A DNA stretch of 10,808 bases from an uncultured Collinsella sp. Lineage in GTDB: Bacteria > Actinomycetota > Coriobacteriia > Coriobacteriales > Coriobacteriaceae. The stretch is from assembly GCA_902493125.1 (NCBI GenBank), contig CABUOF010000067.1:1-10808 (forward strand). Direction: 5' to 3'. The stretch's first letter is position 1; each line of letters begins with the position of its first letter. Below the pieces are notes generated by a model, which saw nothing but the letters and a program-made list of their open reading frames with translations, was not told the DNA's origin and searched no databases. This document shows, in pieces, positions 6,245 through 10,808 of the stretch. The position numbers and the translations under genes are program-made.

Positions 6245-7696
6245 TTACTTTTTGCGGGAATTGGTGAAAGCCATGAGGGCCAGGCCAATAGCCAACCAGC
6301 CGATCACGATGCTCCACTCCACCATGTTGAGGGAGGCGGGAGAGAACGGAATCACGAGCAGGCCGATGATGATGGCGCAGGCAGCGATAGCGAGGCCGAT
6401 GCCAAACTTGCCGCCGGGTACCTCGTAGGGACGAGGCAAGTCGGGCTCGGTGAAGCGCATGCGCAGGCAGGCGAGAGCGACCATGCCGCAGGAGAAGATG
6501 AAGGCGAGAGCCGACACGTTGGTCAGAGGGATGAGCATGTTCTTGCCCAAAAACGGTCCGATGACGGTTATGACGCCCAGAACGACGCAAGCGAGCTTGG
6601 GAGCGCCGGACTTGGGGTCGACCTCAGCGAACTTCTCGGGCAGCTGGCCCTTGCGGCCCATGGCGAGCATGATGCGGCTCGTGGCGCCGTAGAAGGAGTT
6701 CATCGGGCCCATGGGTCCAAGCGTGGCGATGACGAGCATGGCCAGGTACAGAAGCATGTTGATGCCCTTGAGGCAGGCGAGCGCGGGAACCGGGCTCTTA
6801 ACGAACTCATGCCAGTCGAGGATGGTGCCGAACGAGTAGATACAGACCATGTAGAAGCCGCCGGCGGCCAGCAGGGCCAGGGAGATGATCTTGCCGAACT
6901 TGTTCCAGTTGAGGCCCTCGGCTGCTTCCTCAGCCTGCTGAGGAATGGTGTCGAAGCCGGCGTAGAAGAACGGGGTCAGAACCAGGACCGACACGATGCC
7001 GGCAAACAGGCTGGAGCTCTCGGTAGCGGCCTTGCCGCCGCCAGCGCCGGCGACCTGGGAGAACACGGGCATGGCGTTGTCCGGCGAGCCGGTGAACAGC
7101 GAGACGCCCATGGCGAGCAGCATGCCGCAGAGCAGGGCCTTGGTCAGGAAGGCCTGAAGCTTGGCAGCCGAGCTGGCACCGCGGAAGTTGAGAAAGATGA
7201 CGTAGACTGCAAAGCCGAGCGCGATCAGCGTCGGGAACAGGTAAACGTCGGCCCCCAGGATGGTGTAGAGCTTGACGGCGCGCAGCCACTCAAGGCCGGG
7301 CAGGCTGCCGAACATCTCGGACACGAGGGTCGAAATGGCGATGGCCTCCCACGGGCACAGGATGCCGTTGCCCAGGGCCAAAAGCCATCCGGTGATGTAG
7401 CTCAGCGTACGGCCAAAGCTACGATCGACATACTCGACGATGCCGCCCGAGATGGGGATAGCAGCCGTGAGCTCACCGAAAACAGCTCCGACGGGCACGA
7501 GGAAGATTGCACCCAAGAGGAATGCGATCATAGCGGGAACGGGACCGCCGCCCACGACCATCCAGTCGCCGACCTGCAGAACCCAACCGGTACCGATAAT
7601 GGCACCGAAACCGATGGTGAAGAAGTTCCAGAGCGAAAGCGTTTTCTTCATGCCGCCGTTATCCTCGACTGCAACTTCTGCATTCTTGTCCGCCAT
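6245..7696 (-). CDS. APC-superfamily amino acid permease
   Basis: A 483-residue inner-membrane transporter with about 12 hydrophobic segments, typical length for amino acid-polyamine-organocation carriers. The N-terminal GFGAIIGTGW is the unwound glycine-rich first helix that binds the substrate backbone in this fold, and FGELTAAIPISGGIVEY and FFYAGFDTIPQQAEE match conserved helix 3 and helix 6 regions. It probably imports an amino acid or amine with a cation; specificity is not inferable. The longest frame starts at 7735, but the ATG at 7696 has an excellent AAAGGAGG (7703-7710) six bases upstream and is preferred. The amidohydrolase follows after 131 bases and may act on the imported compound. 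Codons are very biased, suggesting high expression. Confidence 0.88.
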   Translation of the reverse strand: MADKNAEVAVEDNGGMKKTLSLWNFFTIGFGAIIGTGWVLQVGDWMVVGGGPVPAMIAFLLGAIFLVPVGAVFGELTAAIPISGGIVEYVDRSFGRTLSYITGWLLALGNGILCPWEAIAISTLVSEMFGSLPGLEWLRAVKLYTILGADVYLFPTLIALGFAVYVIFLNFRGASSAAKLQAFLTKALLCGMLLAMGVSLFTGSPDNAMPVFSQVAGAGGGKAATESSSLFAGIVSVLVLTPFFYAGFDTIPQQAEEAAEGLNWNKFGKIISLALLAAGGFYMVCIYSFGTILDWHEFVKSPVPALACLKGINMLLYLAMLVIATLGPMGPMNSFYGATSRIMLAMGRKGQLPEKFAEVDPKSGAPKLACVVLGVITVIGPFLGKNMLIPLTNVSALAFIFSCGMVALACLRMRFTEPDLPRPYEVPGGKFGIGLAIAACAIIIGLLVIPFSPASLNMVEWSIVIGWLAIGLALMAFTNSRKK

Positions 7697-7717
7697 TGTT
7701 CCCCTCCTTTCCTGTTT

Positions 7718-7733
7718 GACGCCCCTTGGCGTC
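7718..7733 (-). promoter_or_regulatory. Hairpin in the permease leader next to the ribosome site
   Basis: GACGCC and GGCGTC form a perfect six-base stem with a four-base loop, seven bases upstream of the permease AAAGGAGG. No T run follows on the minus strand, so it is not a terminator. It may mark an operator or a leader structure that affects translation. Confidence 0.4.
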
Positions 7734-7740
7734 ACCCCTT

Positions 7741-7770
7741 GCGCGGTCCGTTTTGCCGCGCGCTTTTATT
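7741..7770 (+). terminator. Weak plus-strand terminator-like hairpin in the permease leader
   Basis: GCGCGG (7741-7746) pairs with CCGCGC (7756-7761) around a nine-base loop, and TTTTATT follows on the plus strand. No plus-strand gene ends here. It could stop antisense transcription, or simply be a second leader hairpin for the permease message. Confidence 0.3.
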
Positions 7771-8051
7771 CCATGGCTTTAAGATACGGCCTTGGCGCAG
7801 CAGCGCCGCTCGCAGCTCGACCGAAGGCAGAACTGCAAAACGAGCGGCACCGTTTTTGGGACGAACGGCGGGAGACGTCATTCGTCTTGGACGCTTTCAT
7901 CTTGTCTGCTTTTGAATACCTGTTGCCGTGACGCTTGGCGCGCGGCGCGGCAACGTTCATACCATTTGTCAGGCTTTTGGCGCACATACCCATGTGTCGT
8001 GCATCTTTTTATGTAGGATAGACAAGTTACACATGAGGCAAGGTGATTCGA

Positions 8052-9053
8052 ATGGCATACGGATACAATGACGGCGACCAACGGCCACAAAGCGTGCGCC
8101 TTGCCGGCCGCACCACGCCAACGCCCAGAAGCACCTCCGACAACGACAACCCGCAGCGCCCCCAAGAGCAGCCCGGGGCTTCTTCGCGGCAGCAAAGCCG
8201 TACCGTGCAGCAGTCAGACCGCGTCAGTACGAGCACACGCCAACGTCAGACCGACACATCGCAGCCACGCCGCTACGATCGCCGTAAGACCGACTACTAC
8301 GTCAAGCGCTCCTTTTCGCGACCTCAACGCGATCGCGGCAATTCCGCCCCTCACCCCGCGTCGCACACCACAAGCCACGCGCTTCCGGCCCGCCGCCTAC
8401 GCCTTGCGCTTTGCTCCATCGCCGCCTGCCTCGTCTTTGTGTTTTTGGGATCTTGTATCTCCCACGGATCAGCCGGTCTTGAGCCCACTGCCGAGGACAA
8501 GCTGCTTAAAGCTCCCGTCGCGCCCGGTTACTCCTTTGCGTTCTCGACCCCACGCTCGCAATGGCAGGCCGGCACCATGCCCCACATCTACCAAATTGAC
8601 CCCGCATGGTCGGAGCTGCCCTATGCCGGTGGCACTATTCGCGAAAATGCTTGCGGTCCTACCTGCCTCACCATGGTCTATATCTTTAAGACCGGCCATA
8701 CCGATAAGACGCCGGTCGATATATGCGCGCTGGCCGAAGCCGGCAACTACGCCCCCACTGGTGCCACCGAGTGGTCGTTTATGACAGGCGGTGCGTGGCA
8801 GCTGGGGCTCAACGGAACACAGCTCTATAACGATCGCGAATCTATTACCCAAGCACTTCGCTCGGGTACGCCCGTCATCGCCGCAGTGCGCCCCGGTACG
8901 TTTACCAACGTAGGCCACTACATCGTGCTCTATGGCATCGACGATGCCAACCAGATTGGCGTCTACGACCCCAACTCGGCCAGCCGCAGCGCCCGCCGCT
9001 GGGGCGTCGTAGAGGTCCTCAACGAAGTCGAAGCCATGTGGGCCTACTACTAG
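8052..9053 (+). CDS. Membrane-anchored C39-like cysteine peptidase
   Basis: A 333-residue protein with three parts. Residues 1-115 are hydrophilic, basic and rich in Q, R, S and T, with no predicted fold. Residues about 116-137 form one membrane segment. The rest should lie outside the cell and matches the papain-like Peptidase_C39_2 family: C201 in ENACGPTCLTM is the likely nucleophile (the preceding region can supply the oxyanion hole), H289 in VGHYIVLYGI the general base, and D306/N308 in YDPNS the third residue. Likely roles are cleavage of secreted peptides or of cell-wall peptide bonds. The ATG at 8052 has AAGG eight bases upstream; a GTG at 8043 would add three residues. LGSC (about 132-135) at the end of the membrane segment looks like a lipobox. 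The stop codon lies inside a repeat element. Confidence 0.8.
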   Translation: MAYGYNDGDQRPQSVRLAGRTTPTPRSTSDNDNPQRPQEQPGASSRQQSRTVQQSDRVSTSTRQRQTDTSQPRRYDRRKTDYYVKRSFSRPQRDRGNSAPHPASHTTSHALPARRLRLALCSIAACLVFVFLGSCISHGSAGLEPTAEDKLLKAPVAPGYSFAFSTPRSQWQAGTMPHIYQIDPAWSELPYAGGTIRENACGPTCLTMVYIFKTGHTDKTPVDICALAEAGNYAPTGATEWSFMTGGAWQLGLNGTQLYNDRESITQALRSGTPVIAAVRPGTFTNVGHYIVLYGIDDANQIGVYDPNSASRSARRWGVVEVLNEVEAMWAYY

Positions 9054-9134
9054 TCATTGGGGACAGACTTAAATGAGTGGTCATTGGGGACGCTCTTGTT
9101 TGACTAGTCATTTAAGAACGTCCCCAATGACTAG
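9050..9134. repeat. REP-like palindromic intergenic element
   Basis: Three copies of a unit TCATTGGGGAC-NNN-CTT(AAA/GTT)TGA: plus-oriented at about 9054-9076 and 9081-9103, and inverted at 9108-9130. The outer copies, extended to 9050-9076 and 9108-9134, match at 24 of 27 positions as an inverted repeat, with CTAGTCATTGGGGAC perfect at both tips. Such units resemble scattered repeats in Collinsella and relatives, of the REP kind mobilised in other bacteria by Y1-family RAYT transposases; none is encoded here. The left tip contains the TAG stop of the peptidase gene. The fold may also end or stabilise the peptidase message. Confidence 0.8.
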
Positions 9135-9146
9135 GTGAATAGCAAA

Positions 9147-9176
9147 AGCCCCGCAGTCGGAGCGGACTGCGGGGCT
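9147..9176 (-). terminator. Terminator of the carbamate kinase gene
   Basis: AGCCCCGCAGTC (9147-9158) and GACTGCGGGGCT (9165-9176) form a perfect 12-base stem with a six-base loop. On the minus strand the stem runs directly into TTTTGCTATT (9138-9147), so the terminator serves carbamate kinase, whose stop is 66 bases upstream. On the plus strand no T run follows. Confidence 0.85.
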
Positions 9177-9195
9177 CATGAAGAGAGGCTAGTTT

Positions 9196-9219
9196 GTGGG
9201 CGCTTTGCCTGGCGCCCAC
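9196..9219 (-). repeat. Second hairpin behind carbamate kinase
   Basis: GTGGGCGC (9196-9203) pairs with GCGCCCAC (9212-9219) around an eight-base loop. It lies between the carbamate kinase stop and its terminator and has no T run. It may protect the 3' end of the message. Confidence 0.5.
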
Positions 9220-9241
9220 GAGAGAGGCAACAGAGTAGAGA

Positions 9242-10204
9242 CTACTCGTGGATGCGGGTACCGGAGAGGCCGGCCATGGTCTCGGCAGCCTTGTCCAGAG
9301 CGCCGATGATGCAGGTGCGGCCCTTGCGGGAACGGGCGAACTTGATGGCAGCGCGGACCTTGGGCTCCATCGAACCCTTGCCGAACTGACCCTCGTCGGC
9401 CAGGCGCTCGGCCTCGTCGGCGGTGAGGTCCTCGAGCTCCTCCTGGTTGGGCTTGCCAAAGTTGATGGCGACATGCTCAACGGCGGTCAGCAGGAACAGA
9501 ACGTCGGCGTCGCAGTCCTCGGCCAGCAGCTCGCCGCCCAGGTCCTTGTCGATGACGGCGGGAACGCCCTTGTAGCAGCCCTTGTTCTCGTAGTCGCGGA
9601 CGACGGGGATGCCGCCGCCACCGCAGGCGATGACGATGAACTCGTTGTCGAGCAGGTTGAGGATGGAGTCGGCCTCGACGATCTTCTTGGGATCGGGGGA
9701 AGCGACGACGCGACGCCAGCCGCGGCCGGAATCCTCGACGAAGACCTTGGAGGGATCCTCGGCCATGAACTCCTTGGCCTGCTCCTCGGTGTAGAAGGGG
9801 CCGATCGGCTTGGTCGGGTTCTTGAACGCGGGATCATCCGGGTCGCACTCGATCTGGGTGACGACGGTGGCGGCGTGCCAACGCTTATAGCGCTTGTGCA
9901 TCTCGCGGCCGATGCCCTGCTGCAGGTGATAACCAATGTAGCCCTGGGACATGGCGCCGCACTCGGGCAGCGGCATCTCGGGGGTACCGATGGCATCGTG
10001 GGCAGCGGCGAAGGCGTTCTGGATCATGCCGACCTGCGGGCCGTTGCCGTGGGTGATGATGATCTCGTTGCCCTGCTCGATGAGGCCGAGGAGGGCATGG
10101 GCGGTGTTGCTCACGGCCTCGATCTGCTCGACGGGGTTGTTGCCGAGGGCGTTGCCGCCAAGGGCGACGACAATACGATCGGGCTTGCCAAGAGGCTTAG
10201 ACAT
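9242..10204 (-). CDS. arcC: Carbamate kinase
   Basis: A 320-residue cytoplasmic enzyme that transfers phosphate from carbamoyl phosphate to ADP, giving ATP plus carbamate, which decays to ammonia and CO2. It is the last step of arginine deiminase, agmatine and ureide catabolism. Length and motifs are those of the family: ALGGNAL (14-20), THGNGPQVG (51-59), ECGAMSQGYIGY (81-92), KPIGPFYT, ACGGGGIPV, IDKDL, TAVEHV and GSMEPKV. The ATG at 10204 has AAAGGAT (10212-10218) upstream and is preferred over one at 10240. The gene is alone between its own leader and terminator; no arginine deiminase or carbamoyltransferase is in the window, so the source of carbamoyl phosphate is unknown. Codons are very biased, suggesting strong expression. 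Confidence 0.95.
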   Translation of the reverse strand: MSKPLGKPDRIVVALGGNALGNNPVEQIEAVSNTAHALLGLIEQGNEIIITHGNGPQVGMIQNAFAAAHDAIGTPEMPLPECGAMSQGYIGYHLQQGIGREMHKRYKRWHAATVVTQIECDPDDPAFKNPTKPIGPFYTEEQAKEFMAEDPSKVFVEDSGRGWRRVVASPDPKKIVEADSILNLLDNEFIVIACGGGGIPVVRDYENKGCYKGVPAVIDKDLGGELLAEDCDADVLFLLTAVEHVAINFGKPNQEELEDLTADEAERLADEGQFGKGSMEPKVRAAIKFARSRKGRTCIIGALDKAAETMAGLSGTRIHE

Positions 10205-10239
10205 TGCTGGAATCCTTTCTGTAAAAGGCCTACAACCCA

Positions 10240-10277
10240 TTAATAACCCGCGTCCGTGCGATACGCGAGTTTATTAA
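10240..10277 (-). promoter_or_regulatory. Long hairpin in the carbamate kinase leader
   Basis: Read on the minus strand, TTAATAA and CTCGCG (10264-10277, with one bulged A) pair with CGCGGG and TTATTAA (10240-10252), giving 13 pairs including one T-G, around an 11-base loop. It ends about 22 bases upstream of the ribosome site. It could be an attenuator, a message stabiliser or, as DNA, an operator; no terminator-type T run follows. Confidence 0.5.
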
Positions 10278-10279
10278 GG

Positions 10280-10285
10280 TTTATA
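10280..10285 (-). promoter_or_regulatory. Candidate -10 box for carbamate kinase
   Basis: TATAAA on the minus strand matches five of six positions of TATAAT. No good -35 box lies 16-18 bases upstream, where only AT-rich sequence is seen. Two ACCGTTC repeats begin 40 bases upstream. Confidence 0.3.
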
Positions 10286-10324
10286 TTCTCTTTATCGCTC
10301 ATTTTATTCATTTTGAAAATAGCG

Positions 10325-10338
10325 GAACGGTGAACGGT
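10325..10338 (-). repeat. Tandem ACCGTTC direct repeat upstream of carbamate kinase
   Basis: On the minus strand ACCGTTC occurs twice back to back, inside an AGCGGA/TCCGCT inverted repeat (10321-10326 and 10346-10351). The same heptamer occurs once more in the window, upstream of the kinase gene at 4826-4832. It resembles part of the LytTR half-site, but the 7-base period is unlike the normal LytTR layout. Confidence 0.4.
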
Positions 10339-10527
10339 CGTTTTTATCCGCTCAGCGTACAGAACCCCAGCTCAAGCATATCTACGCCATTTACGTGCAA
10401 CTTTATTTTAATAGAGCAGGGATTAGACCAGATTATGCAAACTATATCTTTGCTAAACACAAAACAGACAGCGCAATATCTTACTCGCACTATACGAGAT
10501 TCTATGCACATATAAGTCGAGTATGCA

Positions 10528-10552
10528 CCCCTGCAAAAACAAGGGGCTTTTC
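10528..10552 (+). terminator. Candidate plus-strand terminator in the intergenic region
   Basis: CCCCT (10528-10532) pairs with AGGGG (10542-10546) around a nine-base A-rich loop, followed by CTTTTC on the plus strand. The stem is short. If real it ends an unannotated plus-strand transcript that starts in the AT-rich stretch upstream. Confidence 0.35.
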
Positions 10553-10631
10553 ATCCAACAAAAGGAATAAAGAAGAGCTCCGAAAAAGCGGCAACGGCCA
10601 CGCCCCCCATCCATCCCCAAAGTAACGCGCC

Positions 10632-10652
10632 TTTCGCGGCAAAGCCGCGAAA
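10632..10652. repeat. Perfect 9-base-arm hairpin
   Basis: TTTCGCGGC (10632-10640) and GCCGCGAAA (10644-10652) form a perfect stem with an AAA loop. There is no T tract on either side. It may be part of an intergenic repeat family or a structured RNA. Confidence 0.5.
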
Positions 10653-10764
10653 CAGCGAAGGGGACAAAAGGCCCCCACAGCCACGTCATCCATTCAGCCA
10701 CACAATCCGAGGACGTAGTCGTAGCAGGATCTGAGGGCTAACCTTCGCGGGCACTCCGCAGGAC

Positions 10765-10807
10765 GAAAGAACCCCCGCCGCACGTAGTGCGCAGCGGGGG
10801 TTCTTTC
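10765..10807. terminator. Strong bidirectional terminator
   Basis: GAAAGAACCCCCGC (10765-10778) and GCGGGGGTTCTTTC (10794-10807) form a perfect 14-base stem, with an inner five-base stem CGCAC/GTGCG around GTA. The stem base is A-rich on one side and T-rich on the other in both directions, the usual form of a two-way terminator. It probably ends a gene that lies beyond the window edge and insulates the carbamate kinase region. Confidence 0.8.
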
Positions 10808-10808
10808 A

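Larger units (their letters stand above)
7697..8051. other. Divergent intergenic region between permease and peptidase genes
   Basis: About 355 bases hold the leader regions of two divergent genes. No reading frame here has a credible ribosome site. Several inverted repeats are visible besides the two hairpins listed: GCCGCTCG (7805-7812) with CGAGCGGC (7841-7848), GACGAA (7860-7865) with TTCGTC (7881-7886), GTTGCCG (7922-7928) with CGGCAAC (7948-7954), and CACAT-ACCC-ATGTG (7983-7996). I see no clear sigma-70 promoter and no known riboswitch class. The permease message may have a long structured leader. Confidence 0.5.
10205..10808. other. Long intergenic region upstream of carbamate kinase
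   Basis: About 600 bases without a credible gene; frames up to about 82 codons lack ribosome sites and recognisable content. The part nearest carbamate kinase (10230-10530) is far more AT-rich than the rest of the window and presumably holds its promoter and leader. The distal part is GC-rich and has a hairpin at 10632-10652 and the strong terminator at 10765-10807. A small plus-strand RNA ending near 10552 is possible. Confidence 0.5.

Noticed and set aside
6125..7915. A 596-codon open frame on the plus strand
   Set aside because: It is the reverse complement of the permease. It lacks protein-like composition (long His/Glu/Gly/Asp-rich runs) and results from codon bias in the true gene.
7766..7993. 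A 75-codon minus-strand frame upstream of the permease
   Set aside because: No Shine-Dalgarno sequence, composition of random Arg/Ser/Ala type, and it overlaps several inverted repeats.
7697..8040. Guanidine or glycine riboswitch in the permease leader
   Set aside because: I looked for ACGR loop hairpins and the glycine aptamer core and did not find the needed arrangement.
9147..9176. The strong hairpin as a terminator for the plus-strand peptidase
   Set aside because: The T run follows the stem only on the minus strand; on the plus strand it is preceded by A residues and followed by CATGAAG.
9248..10243. A 331-codon plus-strand frame opposite carbamate kinase, and a 490-codon frame at 4689-6161 opposite the amidohydrolase
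   Set aside because: The minus-strand genes have complete catalytic motifs and ribosome sites. The opposite frames are Gly/Val/Asp/Leu-rich shadows without them.
10290..10315. Possible ArgR box in the AT-rich carbamate kinase leader
   Set aside because: AATGAATAAAATGAG resembles half of an ARG box, but no symmetrical second half is present, and AT-rich DNA gives such matches easily.
10395..10701. Two small overlapping frames (76 codons plus, 82 codons minus)
   Set aside because: No credible ribosome site, no recognisable domain, and they span hairpins and a base-composition boundary.

Overview
The window is GC-rich (by eye about 60%) and carries eight protein genes, seven on the minus strand and one on the plus strand. 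It looks chromosomal and not recently mobile. Gene content, codon style and a palindromic intergenic repeat of the 'CATTGGGGAC...CTTAAATGA' type suggest a gut Coriobacteriia, most like Collinsella. This placement rests on recognition alone and needs a database search.

Layout from high to low coordinates, the direction most genes are read. (1) 10205-10808 is about 600 bases without a convincing gene. It ends in a strong two-way terminator (10765-10807) and holds the AT-rich leader of the next gene. (2) Carbamate kinase (9242-10204, -) stands alone, with a hairpin and a terminator behind it. (3) A REP-like palindrome (9050-9134) overlaps the stop codon of the only plus-strand gene, a membrane-anchored C39-like cysteine peptidase (8052-9053). 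(4) A divergent intergenic region of about 355 bases follows. (5) An APC-family amino acid permease (6245-7696, -) and an amidohydrolase (4836-6113, -) form a probable two-gene operon closed by a terminator at 4751-4777. (6) A LytS-type sensor kinase (3332-4717, -) and a LytTR response regulator (2559-3293, -) form a two-component pair. It is followed by a zinc-dependent phospholipase C-like protein (1522-2466, -) and a UMF1/Atg22-type MFS transporter (161-1420, -). A terminator at 11-46 ends this run.

How the genes may work together: the permease could import an amino acid or small amide that the amidohydrolase cleaves. Carbamate kinase makes ATP from carbamoyl phosphate, so a nitrogen-releasing, energy-yielding catabolism is plausible, but no carbamoyltransferase is present and the substrate cannot be read from the sequence. 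These three genes have strikingly biased codons, as expected for high expression. The LytS/LytTR pair may control nearby genes: an ACCGTTC motif resembling LytTR half-sites lies upstream of both the kinase gene and carbamate kinase.

No CRISPR array, tRNA, rRNA, insertion sequence or recognised riboswitch was seen. I found no clear novel defence or biosynthetic system. The most unusual items are the kinase leader, where a terminator sits inside what could be mistaken for coding sequence, the REP element that supplies a stop codon, and the cysteine peptidase with a long basic cytoplasmic tail.
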